From Algicella marina (GTDB lineage Bacteria > Pseudomonadota > Alphaproteobacteria > Rhodobacterales > Rhodobacteraceae), in assembly GCF_009931615.1 (NCBI RefSeq), contig NZ_CP046620.1, positions 3,146,501 to 3,210,500 on the forward strand: 64,000 nt of DNA, given 5' to 3'. Each line of letters opens with the position of its first letter. Positions within the stretch are counted from its first letter, which is position 1. The position numbers were made by a program, and so were the translations under genes. The notes below the pieces were generated by a model. It saw only the letters and a list, made by a program, of their open reading frames with translations, was not told the DNA's origin and made no database searches. Shown here piece after piece: positions 37,454 to 46,424 of this stretch.

Positions 37454-38808
37454 CCCGCCAGCACTCCCGGCAACCAAAGTGTTATCGCTGGGAACGCCAG
37501 CAGTACGACGACACGGACAAGCTCGGCGCCGAAGAATGGCGCAACGCCCTTGAAGGTCTCGATCATTGGCGTGTCCTTGGCCAAGGCGGAAATGACGAAG
37601 ACGTTCATTCCGACAGGCGGCGTGATCAGCCCCAGTTCCACGACGATCAGTGCAAGGATGCCGAACCAGATCTTGAGATCTTCCGTGCTCATCCCGAAGC
37701 CCGCTGTATCAGCCGTCGCGTACAAACCGCCGTTGAGATCGACCAGAACCGGCCAGAAGAACGGGATGACAAGCAGGATCATCGACAGGCTGTCCATCAG
37801 ACAGCCGAGGAAGATCAGGGCGATCAGCAGGATGATCATGACCGTCATCGGCTCCAGCCCGCTGGCAATTATCCACTCGGCGGTGGCCTGCGGCAGGCCG
37901 ATCCGGCTCATGTAGATCTTCATCAGTTCGGCGCCGAGCAGGATGAGGTAGATCATGCCGGTCGTGCCTGCCGTTTCCTTCAGCGACTGGATCAGGATGG
38001 CAAACCCGATTTCCCCACGGAGCGTGCCATAGAGCCAGACGAGCGCGACACCGATGGCGGCAGCAGGCGTCGGATTGTAGAGACCGGCATAGATGCCACC
38101 GAGGACGATACCGAAGATCAGCATGACCGGGATCAGGCCGGCAGTGGCGGCGATGAATTCCTCCCTGTCCACGTGGCCGCTGCGCGGGGCCGCGTCAGGG
38201 CGCAACGTGACGTAAAGCGCGATGGTGATTATGAACAGGATCACGGCCATGATGCCAGGGAGCAGAGCGGCCGCGAACATGGTGACTATGTTGGCCTCGA
38301 CAATGATCGCGTAGATGATCAGCACCACCGAGGGTGGGATCAGGATACCCAGCACGCCACCGGCAGCCAGCGACCCTGTGGCCAGCGCACCGGAATAGTT
38401 GTAGCGCCGCAGTTCCGGCAAGGCGACCTTGCCCATGGTGGAGGCGGTGGCGAGCGAGGAACCGCAGACCGCCCCGAAGCCGGCACAGCCGGCAATGGCC
38501 GCCATCGCGGTGCCGCCACGCAGCCAGCCGAGCCACGCGTTTGCGCCCCGGAAAAGTGCCGAGGAGAGACCGGCGTGCGAGGCCAGTGCGCCCATCAGTA
38601 TGAACATGGGTACGACCGAGAGGTCGTAGGTGGAGAACTGGCCATAGGCGAGCGTCTTGAGCTGGTTCAGCAAAAGGCCCGGTCCGTTGACCACGGCGAT
38701 ACCGATGCCGCCGACAAGGATCATGGCGTAGGCGATCGGCATGCGGATACCGATGAGCACAATCAGCGCGACGAGCGACCCTATGCCCAGCAGGATTGAA
38801 TCGATCAT
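37450..38808 (-). CDS. dctM: TRAP transporter large permease (DctM)
   Basis: 452 residues with about 12 hydrophobic segments and the DctM signatures FGAVCGSSLATASTMGKVALPEL and GILIPPSVVLIIYA. Na+-coupled import of organic acids together with DctP and DctQ. Overlaps dctQ upstream and the ThDP enzyme downstream by four bases each. Confidence 0.95.
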   Translation of the reverse strand: MIDSILLGIGSLVALIVLIGIRMPIAYAMILVGGIGIAVVNGPGLLLNQLKTLAYGQFSTYDLSVVPMFILMGALASHAGLSSALFRGANAWLGWLRGGTAMAAIAGCAGFGAVCGSSLATASTMGKVALPELRRYNYSGALATGSLAAGGVLGILIPPSVVLIIYAIIVEANIVTMFAAALLPGIMAVILFIITIALYVTLRPDAAPRSGHVDREEFIAATAGLIPVMLIFGIVLGGIYAGLYNPTPAAAIGVALVWLYGTLRGEIGFAILIQSLKETAGTTGMIYLILLGAELMKIYMSRIGLPQATAEWIIASGLEPMTVMIILLIALIFLGCLMDSLSMILLVIPFFWPVLVDLNGGLYATADTAGFGMSTEDLKIWFGILALIVVELGLITPPVGMNVFVISALAKDTPMIETFKGVAPFFGAELVRVVVLLAFPAITLWLPGVLAG

Positions 38809-39341
38809 TGTCTGTCAGCGTCCAGTACGGTCCCGCCGTTCTCCAGCAGCGTCAGGCAAGCGGCGACGGCGAGAAGGGCGAGAGAGACGAGGATGGGAAT
38901 GAAGGCCACCCACGTCGGAAATTGCAGGATCGCGGTGGTGTACTCGTATTCCTTCTGGCTCTGCATGTTGGCGTAGTTGCGCCAGAGCAGCAGAAGGCTG
39001 AATATCACCGCGACGATGGAGCCGAGCAGCTTGAAAAACGCAATTGTGCGCGGTCCTGCACGGGCTGTGAAGATGTCCGCCGTGACATTGCTGCCTGTCA
39101 GTTCGCAATAGGGCAGAAACATGAAAACGGCGACGGCGACGCCGATTTCCGTCATCTCGAAATCGCCCGGTAACGGCACCCAGACGGCAGCGCCGATGAC
39201 GGACAGCACATTCATGATCACAACGACCAGCAACAGGGCCCCGCCGAGCACCGCCCAGAGGGTTATGAGGCTGGCTGCCGCCCCGGAAATCCCGGAGCGG
39301 CTGGTTTCGAAGGAGTCGGTCACGTCAGCTCGCGCCGCCAT
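38805..39341 (-). CDS. dctQ: TRAP transporter small permease (DctQ)
   Basis: 178 residues with four transmembrane segments and the DctQ pattern FEMTEIGVAVAVFMFLPYCELTGSN (around residues 60-85). The ATG at 39341 overlaps the end of dctP by 17 bases; a GTG at 39323 just after the dctP stop is an alternative start. Links DctP and DctM. Confidence 0.92.
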   Translation of the reverse strand: MAARADVTDSFETSRSGISGAAASLITLWAVLGGALLLVVVIMNVLSVIGAAVWVPLPGDFEMTEIGVAVAVFMFLPYCELTGSNVTADIFTARAGPRTIAFFKLLGSIVAVIFSLLLLWRNYANMQSQKEYEYTTAILQFPTWVAFIPILVSLALLAVAACLTLLENGGTVLDADRQ

Positions 39342-40359
39342 TGGTGGCGATCAGTTCGCGAGCCTTTTCGACAAGACCGGCGCCATCGATGCCCTTGGAT
39401 GAGACATCGTCGATCCAGCGGTCGACCACGGGCGCCAGGGCTTCGCGGAAGGCTGCGGTTTCCTCCTCCGACAGAGTGGTGTGTGTGTTGCCGGATTTGA
39501 CGGCAAGTTCGATGCCGAAGTCATCGGTCGCGCGCCACACGTTGCCGACTTCGCCCCACCATTCGCGGCCGGATGCATCCTTGAATGCCTGCTGGATTTC
39601 CGGCGGCAGGCTTCCCCAGCGATCACCGTTCATGGACACCTGGAACGTGGTGGTGCCAAGGCGTTCCTTTTCCGCGCCTTCGATCTGGAACTCTGTCTGT
39701 TCCTGAATCTTCAGGGGTGCGATGATTTCCCAGGGGATCAGGGCGCCATCTACGACGCCCTTCTGCAGCGCGGGCGGAAGTTCAGGTACCGGCATGGCCA
39801 CCGGGCTGGCGCCGAGTGCTTCGATCACCCATGCGCCGGTGCGCGTCGGAATGCGGAGCTTCTTGCCTGCGAGATCCGCCGGGCTGCGAACGTCGTCCGA
39901 ACGCATGTGGATGGCCTGGCCCGCGTGGACGTGCAGGAACATGACTTCCAGACCCTTGTAATCGTCCTTCAGCGACTCCTCGAACATGTCGTACATCGCA
40001 AGGTTCGCCGCAACCGGGTCATTCTTGAAGACGGTGGGCAGTTCAAAGACTTCGGTACGGGGGAACAGGCCGGGTGTGTATCCGTTCACGGTCCAGATCA
40101 GATCCACAACACCATCGCGGGCCTGCTGAATGAGTTCGGGCGGGCGGCCGCCGAGGGTCATGGACGGGAAGATTTCGATCTTCACCTTGCCGCCGGAGTT
40201 CTCCTCCACGGCGCGGGCCCACGGCTCCAGCATCTCCGTATGCGAGGGCGCCTTGGCGCTGAGCATGTGATGCAGCTTGAATGTGTACTCCTGCGCCAGC
40301 GCACTGGTCGTCATGACCAGCGACGCCCCGAGGGCTAGTGCCACTGTCTTGATGTTCAT
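39325..40359 (-). CDS. dctP: TRAP transporter substrate-binding protein (DctP)
   Basis: 344 residues, signal peptide ending SALA. DctP fold with KIEIFPSMTLGG, the ligand-anchoring Arg in LRIPTRTGAWVIEALG and PVPELPPALQKGVVDGA. The arginine predicts a carboxylate ligand. ATG overlaps the GntR stop (ATGA), so the regulator and transporter are one transcript. Confidence 0.94.
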   Translation of the reverse strand: MNIKTVALALGASLVMTTSALAQEYTFKLHHMLSAKAPSHTEMLEPWARAVEENSGGKVKIEIFPSMTLGGRPPELIQQARDGVVDLIWTVNGYTPGLFPRTEVFELPTVFKNDPVAANLAMYDMFEESLKDDYKGLEVMFLHVHAGQAIHMRSDDVRSPADLAGKKLRIPTRTGAWVIEALGASPVAMPVPELPPALQKGVVDGALIPWEIIAPLKIQEQTEFQIEGAEKERLGTTTFQVSMNGDRWGSLPPEIQQAFKDASGREWWGEVGNVWRATDDFGIELAVKSGNTHTTLSEEETAAFREALAPVVDRWIDDVSSKGIDGAGLVEKARELIATNGGAS

Positions 40360-41150
40360 TCTCTTCTCCCTTGCTGAACAGGTCGGTCGCTGCGCATGTT
40401 GGATTCTGCGGCAGTCACCATGGAAAGGCCCGGAATCATTTCTGCCAAGTCCTGATTGTCGAGCATCACGTAATCGAGATTGATCCGGGCAAGACGCGCG
40501 TGTTCCCGCGCTATGGCCTCTGCGCGCGCGCCCTCCCGGCTGGCGATCGCGGCAAGTATGTCCTTGTGCTGCTCCTGCCCGCGAAACAGGGAACGGCGGA
40601 CATCCGGCACGTTGAAGTGGCTATGCAACAGCGCGTTCGGCGACGCGAGCGGCAGGCGGTAGGATCGCAGCACCTCACGCTCCAGCGTCTCGGAGCCGGA
40701 AAGAGCAGCGAGAGTGTCATGGAACTGTGCGTTGAGTTCGGTGTAGCGCTGGAAATCTGCGACAGCTTCATTCGTACCGAGCGCCGCGTCTATTTCAGCG
40801 GCGATTTCCTGGCAGCGGGCGAAGGCCGCCGGCTCCGGCCCGCGCTCCGCTGCAATGCGGACCAAAGTGCCTTCAAGCACGCCGCGGACTTCGATGGCAT
40901 CAACGACGTCGCGGCGGGTGTGCCGACGAACCGTGCAACGGCCGGTCTCCGTGCGGGAGAGCAGGCCCTCTTCGACCAGCCGCGCCATCGCCTCGCGCAT
41001 CGGCGTTCGGGAGATACCGAGAAGGTCGGCGGCGGCAGTTTCGGAGATGTGCTGGTCGGGGAGGAATTCACCGGACAGAATTCGGGAGCGCAGAGCGCGC
41101 AAGGCACGTTCCGACTGGTGCGTCTTACCGGAGTCCGCAGAATCGCGCAC
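40356..41150 (-). CDS. GntR-family regulator, FCD (FadR) subfamily, of the TRAP operon
   Basis: 264 residues. Winged helix (about 15-80; ISETAAADLLGISRTPMREAMARL) and an FCD ligand domain with metal-binding residues in ELNAQFHDTL and REGARAEAIAREHARL. First gene of the operon GntR-dctP-dctQ-dctM-ThDP enzyme, all overlapping, so autoregulation is expected. A GTATAC palindrome lies 46 bases upstream of its start. Paralogous to the regulator at 44220. Confidence 0.9.
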   Translation of the reverse strand: MRDSADSGKTHQSERALRALRSRILSGEFLPDQHISETAAADLLGISRTPMREAMARLVEEGLLSRTETGRCTVRRHTRRDVVDAIEVRGVLEGTLVRIAAERGPEPAAFARCQEIAAEIDAALGTNEAVADFQRYTELNAQFHDTLAALSGSETLEREVLRSYRLPLASPNALLHSHFNVPDVRRSLFRGQEQHKDILAAIASREGARAEAIAREHARLARINLDYVMLDNQDLAEMIPGLSMVTAAESNMRSDRPVQQGRRE

Positions 41151-41195
41151 TGTCCCCCCCTGATGTTTTGTTATCTTTTTCCAAACGCATAACTT

Positions 41196-41201
41196 GTATA
41201 C
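41196..41201. promoter_or_regulatory. GTATAC palindrome, candidate GntR operator
   Basis: CTTGTATACCGT centred on GTATAC, 46 bases upstream of the GntR start at 41150. FadR/FCD regulators commonly bind palindromes with a GTATAC-like core. A second copy, GGTATACT, is at 41394-41399 just after the BKACE stop, and a third lies at 44200-44205 before the other GntR gene. Confidence 0.45.
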
Positions 41202-41393
41202 CGTTGGTCGTCAAAGAGAGATTTGATCGTTTCGCACCCTTGGGCATCTTGGCGAAAAATTCGCGCCTAAGAGCGGCGCTCTTGACGATAATCCGAGCTT
41301 AATGCGTAATGAAACTTAGGTTATGAAATTGGCTGCAATTCCGGCATCGACCATTTGCCGATGCCGAATTCGATCCGGTACATGCGTGCTTTG

Positions 41394-41399
41394 GTATAC
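41394..41399. promoter_or_regulatory. GTATAC palindrome (second copy)
   Basis: TTGGTATACTGTT, core GTATAC, at the far end of the 252-bp gap between the GntR gene (41150) and the BKACE stop (41403). Together with the copy at 41196 it could allow looping. The gap also holds small GC hairpins (41269-41283, AAGAGC-GGC-GCTCTT), possibly the end of the BKACE transcript. Confidence 0.3.
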
Positions 41400-41402
41400 T
41401 GT

Positions 41403-42236
41403 TCAGGCCGCGAGGCCGAGGATCTGCCGGGCCTGCGCGACGGTTGCCACGGGACGTTCATACTTCGCACATAGGTCCGCCGCCCGGGCCACAAGAGCTG
41501 CATTCGATGGCGCAAGATTGTCGCGATCCAGCCGTACGTTGTCCTCCAGACCGGTGCGGGCATGGCCCCCTGCCGCAATTGACCACTCGTTGACCTTGAT
41601 CTGGTTCGCACCGATCCCCGCCGCACACCACGGCGCGCCCGGCAGCAGGCGGTTCGTGGTGTGGACATAGAAATCAAACACCTCCTTGTCCGCAGGCATT
41701 GCGTTCTTCACGCCCATGACAAACTGGATGTAGGGGATGTCGCGGATCTTGCCTTCGGCATGCATTGCCGCCGCACGAAATATGTGGCTGAGATCGAAGG
41801 CCTCGATCTCGGGCTTGATATTGAAGGTCACCATTTCGGAGGCGAGCCACTCCACCAGATCGGGCGGGTTTTCATAAACGCGGGTCGGAAAGTTGTTGGA
41901 GCCGACAGTGAGCGATGCCATATCCGGCGCGAGCGACAGCATCCCGCCGCGCTCCTGCCCGGCTCCGGAGCGCCCACCGGTGGAAAACTGGATGATCATT
42001 CCAGGACAATGTTTCTCCAGCCCTTCCTTCAGCAACGCGAACTTCTCCGGGTCGGACGTTGGTGTTTCATCGGGGTTGCGGACATGCGCGTGACAGATGG
42101 TGGCCCCGGCCTCGAAGGCCTCCTGGGTACTTTCCACCTGCTCTGAAATCGTCACCGGAACGGCCGGATTGTCCTTCTTGCGCGGGACAGAACCCGTGAT
42201 GGCCACGCAGATAATGCAAGGGTTCCTGTCTGACAT
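41403..42236 (-). CDS. BKACE-family beta-keto acid cleavage enzyme (DUF849)
   Basis: 277 residues. BKACE signature: zinc ligands in CHAHVRN, substrate loop STGGRSG, and the terminal zinc/substrate residues in the RTGLEDNVRL region. These enzymes split a beta-keto acid with acetyl-CoA to a CoA thioester and acetoacetate; specificity varies widely. The absence of an obvious 3-keto-5-aminohexanoate context leaves the substrate open. Probably in one transcript with the hemerythrin-like and P450 genes upstream. Confidence 0.9.
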   Translation of the reverse strand: MSDRNPCIICVAITGSVPRKKDNPAVPVTISEQVESTQEAFEAGATICHAHVRNPDETPTSDPEKFALLKEGLEKHCPGMIIQFSTGGRSGAGQERGGMLSLAPDMASLTVGSNNFPTRVYENPPDLVEWLASEMVTFNIKPEIEAFDLSHIFRAAAMHAEGKIRDIPYIQFVMGVKNAMPADKEVFDFYVHTTNRLLPGAPWCAAGIGANQIKVNEWSIAAGGHARTGLEDNVRLDRDNLAPSNAALVARAADLCAKYERPVATVAQARQILGLAA

Positions 42237-42259
42237 GTTGGCGCTCCCGTTCTAGATTT

Positions 42260-42841
42260 TCAGACGAATTGCTCTGGTGCATATTTGAGCAGTACCGGCA
42301 CGACAAGGTCTTCCTCGTCCACGAGGTGCCTGTCCAGCAGGCTTTCGAGACCGCGAACCTCACCCAGAAATGTGGCCAGCGGCTTGTCTGCCGCCTTGGC
42401 ATCCTCGCTTTGCAACACACCGTTTGCCCGCTCGGCAAAGCGTTGCAGCAACGGGTCAAGCGCGTGGTGATCGGCCTCCAGGATGTCAAAGCCGCGCTCC
42501 AGGCGGGTATCCAGTTTCTGCAAGACCGGGAAATAATGCTGGTCTTCAATGGTGTGGTGGCCGTGAAGCTCCTGAAGCAGGACGGATCCGCGCCGGGACA
42601 GGACGGCACGATAGCGATCAAACTCCTTCCGGCCATCCAGCATCGCCTCGGTTTCCTGTCTGATCGCCTCCAGAAACGAACGGAAACCGAGGTGTCTGTC
42701 GAGCCAGAAGGAAATCAGGCCCGAGAAGTTTGGATGATCGGCCCATGCGTCCCTGTCGAACTCCGCAGTCAGAACGCGGAGGGCGTCGGGCAATCCTTCA
42801 CGCTCCGAGAGAGCCAGATTTTCGCTGTCTTGCAAGTTCAA
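42260..42841 (-). CDS. Hemerythrin-like domain protein
   Basis: 193 residues. Di-iron hemerythrin pattern: H in RHLGFRSFL, HGHHTIEDQHYFP (H-x-x-x-E), ILEADHHALDP and RHLVDEEDLVVP. Such HHE proteins bind O2, NO or store iron. Located between the BKACE and P450 genes, 23 and 78 bases away, it may supply oxygen or sense it for the P450 (inference). Confidence 0.87.
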   Translation of the reverse strand: MNLQDSENLALSEREGLPDALRVLTAEFDRDAWADHPNFSGLISFWLDRHLGFRSFLEAIRQETEAMLDGRKEFDRYRAVLSRRGSVLLQELHGHHTIEDQHYFPVLQKLDTRLERGFDILEADHHALDPLLQRFAERANGVLQSEDAKAADKPLATFLGEVRGLESLLDRHLVDEEDLVVPVLLKYAPEQFV

Positions 42842-42919
42842 GCCTCCGATTGGGCTATCCGGTTTCAGCCATCAGGGTCTGTCAGCGTCTAGGATTCTGC
42901 AACCTGAGCCGCCTGGTCG

Positions 42920-44095
42920 TCACTCGAGGATCACAGGCATGTTTATGGGGCCGCGAAAACCGAAGCCTCGCCAGACCACGGATTCAGGCTCCGGCAAGCG
43001 CATGTTCGGGAAGCGTTCGAACATCATCGGCAGCATCACGTCGGCCACCGCCCGTCGCGCAACGTGGGTGCCCTGACAGAAATGCGGACCGTTGCCGAAG
43101 GCCTGATGGGGGTTGGAGGGACGATAAACCTGAAACTCCTCGCCGTTCTCGAAGAGTTCTTCATCCCGGTTGGAGGACGCCTGAATGGTCATCACCGTGT
43201 CGCCCTTCGGAATCTCATGACCGCGGATTTCCGTATCCTCGGTAACGAGACGGGACGAGGCCTGTATCGGCGCCACCCACCGCACACCTTCCTCGAAAGC
43301 TGCACGCCAATCCTGCCGGGCAACGACCTCTTCCTTCTGGTCGGGGTTGGTCAGCAAGCCATAAATTATGGTGCAGAGCGCATCGCGCGGCTCATTGATG
43401 CCACCGCCGATGGCTATCTTGATGTTGGCGTAAATCTGCGTCATCGGGATCGGATCATCGGCGTTGACCATGACGGAAAGAGCACTCTCGTTCGGTTCCG
43501 ATCGCCATTTTTCCGCGAGTTTGTCGAAGAGCGCATCCATCTCGGCGTTGGCCTTGTCCGTCGCCTCGAAAAGCTCCGGCTGCCAGCCGAAATTGCCGGC
43601 ACCGTCGATGAGGGTCTGGCTCCAGCGCTCCATTTCCTCGTCCGTTGCCTCTTCAGTGCCGAGCAGGATCGCGAGACCACGGGCGGCATAAGGCGCGGCA
43701 AGGGCGGAGAACAGGTCGACGACCTCGCCTTTCGGCAGACGGTCGAGGTAGTCGGATGCAACCTCCTGATACTTGGGAATCCACGTGCTCTGGATCACCT
43801 TCGGCGAAAAAGCCGGTGCCATGGCCATGCGTTCGCGCATGTGCTCCTTGCCATCCTTGCGCATGAGCGTCTGGCTGTTGAAGGCGCGTTGCATCGGCGT
43901 GTTGGGATCGTCGGAACTGAAGAGGACCGGATTGTCCTTCACGTACTTGGTATCGGCGGCCTTGGTCAGAAGCGTGCGGCCGACGGATTTTACCCGCAGT
44001 ACGGGCGCCTCGGCGCGGAGGCGCCGGTAGATCGGATAGGGATCGTTCGTCAGTTGGTCGATGGTGATGGTTTCGTCCAGCGGGGCCAGGGCCAT
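42920..44095 (-). CDS. Cytochrome P450
   Basis: 391 residues from ATG 44095 (MALAPLDET), the first start after the divergent promoter; the open frame to 44611 is antisense to the GntR gene. Haem-binding loop FGNGPHFCQGTHVAR, ExxR-like segment in EEGVRWVAPI region, and I-helix IAIGGGINEPRD in which the usual Thr of (A/G)GxxT is Pro. That change suggests non-standard oxygen activation. Divergent from the GntR regulator at 44220. No ferredoxin gene is adjacent. Confidence 0.9.
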   Translation of the reverse strand: MALAPLDETITIDQLTNDPYPIYRRLRAEAPVLRVKSVGRTLLTKAADTKYVKDNPVLFSSDDPNTPMQRAFNSQTLMRKDGKEHMRERMAMAPAFSPKVIQSTWIPKYQEVASDYLDRLPKGEVVDLFSALAAPYAARGLAILLGTEEATDEEMERWSQTLIDGAGNFGWQPELFEATDKANAEMDALFDKLAEKWRSEPNESALSVMVNADDPIPMTQIYANIKIAIGGGINEPRDALCTIIYGLLTNPDQKEEVVARQDWRAAFEEGVRWVAPIQASSRLVTEDTEIRGHEIPKGDTVMTIQASSNRDEELFENGEEFQVYRPSNPHQAFGNGPHFCQGTHVARRAVADVMLPMMFERFPNMRLPEPESVVWRGFGFRGPINMPVILE

Positions 44096-44199
44096 GATTT
44101 CCTCCGATATCCTTTGTTGGAATCGTTCTACGCCGATTTTCAATTTTGTCGACATTTTCGTGTTAATAATGCTAGATTCAAGCCGTGAAGTGGAAAAAC

Positions 44200-44205
44200 G
44201 TATAC
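44200..44205. promoter_or_regulatory. GTATAC palindrome before GntR gene 2
   Basis: AACGTATACATT (10 of 12 positions symmetric) lies 15 bases before the GntR ATG at 44220 and 105 bases upstream of the P450 start. Placement fits an operator that controls both directions. Confidence 0.45.
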
Positions 44206-44219
44206 ATTTTGGGTGCGTA

Positions 44220-44963
44220 ATGGCTGAATTGTCCAAGAAGAGGAGCTTCCAGCGGGCTTTGGAGCAACTGCGCTGCGACGTCATGGCGGGGCGATTCGAT
44301 TCCGGGCAGAAACTTTCGGAGACGAGCCTCGCTTCGGCGATCGGCGTATCGCGGACGCCGCTGCGGGAAGCGATTGCGCAACTGGTTGAGGAAGGGCTGC
44401 TGGAACGGATGCCGAGCGGGGGGACACGGGTGCGGCGCATGACACGCGCCGACGTGGCCGACACCATCGAGTTACGGGGCACGCTGGAGGGGCTGGCGCT
44501 GCGCCGGGCGGCGGAGGCAGGGGTGGACGCCGGGCGTTTGCGGGGCTGCTCCGATATTCTCGATCGGATCGACGTGCTGCTGCAGGCGTCTGAAAACACC
44601 TTTGACTTCAATGGCTACGCGCGCGCTAACGAAGCTTTTCACACAGCGTTGCTGGCGCTCTGCCCCAGCTCCGTTCTGGCGGAGGAGGTGACACGGGTGT
44701 CCTTGATGCCACTGGCGGGGCCAAGTTCCTTCCTTGGCGGACAGGCGGAGCAACCGGAACTCCGGCGCTCCCTTCAAGTTGCGCAGGCGCAGCACCGGGC
44801 GATGGTGGAGGCGGTGGCGGCGCGGGAAAGTGCGCGGGCGGAAGCGCTGGCACGGGAGCATGCGCGACTGGCGCGAAGCAACCTCGAGTTCTTCCTTGGA
44901 GAGGGTGTCGGACAGGCCGACCGCATCCCCGGTTTCGCCCTGCTGAGCACCGCTGCGGAGTGA
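44220..44963 (+). CDS. GntR-family regulator, FCD subfamily, divergent from P450
   Basis: 247 residues from ATG 44220 (MAELSKKRS). Winged helix with LSETSLASAIGVSRTPLREA and an FCD domain with ANEAFHTALLAL and ARAEALAREHARLARSN. It closely parallels the regulator at 40356, ending in a similar way (IPGFALLSTAAE against IPGLSMVTAAE), so one probably arose by duplication. Likely controls the P450 - hemerythrin - BKACE transcript. Confidence 0.9.
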   Translation: MAELSKKRSFQRALEQLRCDVMAGRFDSGQKLSETSLASAIGVSRTPLREAIAQLVEEGLLERMPSGGTRVRRMTRADVADTIELRGTLEGLALRRAAEAGVDAGRLRGCSDILDRIDVLLQASENTFDFNGYARANEAFHTALLALCPSSVLAEEVTRVSLMPLAGPSSFLGGQAEQPELRRSLQVAQAQHRAMVEAVAARESARAEALAREHARLARSNLEFFLGEGVGQADRIPGFALLSTAAE

Positions 44964-45181
44964 CTTTCCGCCTATGGATTGGGTATGGTTGCGGTAAGGG
45001 CAATTGCCGACGCCGGATCTTGCGAAATCGCGTGATGGGGTTACCCCCAAGCAGCGGCTGCACCGTGCGACGATCTGCCTGCAACAGGCAACAGGATTGC
45101 TGTTTGTCGGAGGTTTCGTTGAAATTGCCCGGAAACCCTCGGCATTTCTGACAGGTCGCGAGTAATCGGATCAGACGGCGT

Positions 45182-46372
45182 TCAGGCCGAGTTTTCGGCT
45201 TTGATCCGCATCGCCCAAAGCACCGAAACCAATCCCGCACCGGAAGCCGCCAGCATCAACGAATGAAGGATCACTCCACCGCCTTCTTCGGGCAACACCA
45301 GGCCAGTCAAGGTTGTCAGTATTGCCCCACTGGCAACGACCAAAGCACCGTTCAGACCGGCGGCACTGCCTGCGAGACTGGGCCGAACCGACATCGCGCT
45401 CGTGTTGCTGCTTGGCATGGTAAGGCCGTTGCCGAGGCCCACAAAGATTGTACTGCCAAAGAAAATGATCGGGGTCAGGAATCCTGCCGTCATCACCAGG
45501 AGGCCGACAGCAAGCCCGATGCAAGCAGTGAGACGGCCCGTCAACATCATTGTTGTTGGCTCGTACTTTGGCGCGAGGCGTCTGGACAGGAAACTGCCAA
45601 ACATGAAGCCTGCCGTGATCGTTCCGATGAAGAACCCCAGTTGGGCCGTGCTCACGCCGAACTCTGATGCAGCGACAAGTGGCGCACCTGTCAGGAAGAT
45701 ATAGAAGGCCCCCGTGGAGAATGCCGTGCAGAGTGAGTAAGCCCAAAACAACGGTTCCCTGAGGAGGGTCCGAAAGCGCTCCGGCGGTGCGAACCCGTGC
45801 TCGGCCCGGGCAGGCCTTGTTTCACCCAGATCTATCCAACAGATGACCAGCAGAACCAGACCGAGAACAGCGTATAGATAGAAGTTGGCGCGCCAACCGA
45901 AAGCGGTATCCAGCAGACCGCCGAGCATCGGGCCCACCATCGGGGCAATCGCCATGGTCATGCTTATGTAGCCAATAAGACCGGCCGCTTCACGCTCTGA
46001 AGTGGTATCTCTGACTATCGCAAGGGACAGTGCATAGCCGGAAATGATGCCGCCCTGAAGCATTCGGAAAATCAGAAATGTCCGGACATCCTGAGCGAGC
46101 GAACAGGCGACCGACGCGACAAAAAAGGAGGTGAGCGCAGCCAACAGAACGGGGCGCCTGCCTATGCGATCAGACAGTGGCCCGACAACAAGCTGAACAA
46201 TGGCGGTTACAGCGAGATAGCCCGCGACCGCGAGACTGACCAGCCCATAGTCAGCCCCCAGATCGGCAGAGATGTTTGCAAGTGACGGCAAGAACATATT
46301 GAGCGACAGCACCGAAAACGCCGGCAGCAGAATGAGGGTTGCAAGGTGAGGCGGGGTTTTGGTTCGGGGCAT
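45182..46372 (-). CDS. MFS multidrug-type exporter, Bcr/CflA family
   Basis: 396 residues from ATG 46372 (MPRTKTPPH); the ATG at 46414 lies within the leader terminator region. Twelve hydrophobic segments, motif A GPLSDRIGRRPVLL and motif C-like APMVGPMLGGLL, and MFLPSLANISADLG near the start, as in Bcr/CflA drug:H+ antiporters. The gene has a Rho-independent terminator in its 5' leader. Confidence 0.9.
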   Translation of the reverse strand: MPRTKTPPHLATLILLPAFSVLSLNMFLPSLANISADLGADYGLVSLAVAGYLAVTAIVQLVVGPLSDRIGRRPVLLAALTSFFVASVACSLAQDVRTFLIFRMLQGGIISGYALSLAIVRDTTSEREAAGLIGYISMTMAIAPMVGPMLGGLLDTAFGWRANFYLYAVLGLVLLVICWIDLGETRPARAEHGFAPPERFRTLLREPLFWAYSLCTAFSTGAFYIFLTGAPLVAASEFGVSTAQLGFFIGTITAGFMFGSFLSRRLAPKYEPTTMMLTGRLTACIGLAVGLLVMTAGFLTPIIFFGSTIFVGLGNGLTMPSSNTSAMSVRPSLAGSAAGLNGALVVASGAILTTLTGLVLPEEGGGVILHSLMLAASGAGLVSVLWAMRIKAENSA

Positions 46373-46402
46373 GGCGGAAATCTTTGGCTTGGAAACAAAA
46401 AA

Positions 46403-46424
46403 GCCCCCGAACACGGTCGGGGGC
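46403..46424 (-). terminator. Rho-independent terminator in the MFS gene leader
   Basis: On the minus strand GCCCCCGA, six-base loop, TCGGGGGC, then a run of six T (46402-46397). It lies 31-52 bases upstream of the MFS start codon, in the sense direction, so it would stop transcription before the gene. Confidence 0.8.

Noticed and set aside
37405-38799. Plus-strand open frame of 464 codons opposite dctM
   Set aside because: Antisense to an intact TRAP permease; the product is full of Asp, His, Gln and Arg with no fold.
44964-45181. Remnant gene between the second GntR gene and the MFS gene
   Set aside because: A short frame (ATICLQQATGLLFVGG) is open but matches no family I recognise, and it lacks a start and a ribosome binding site.
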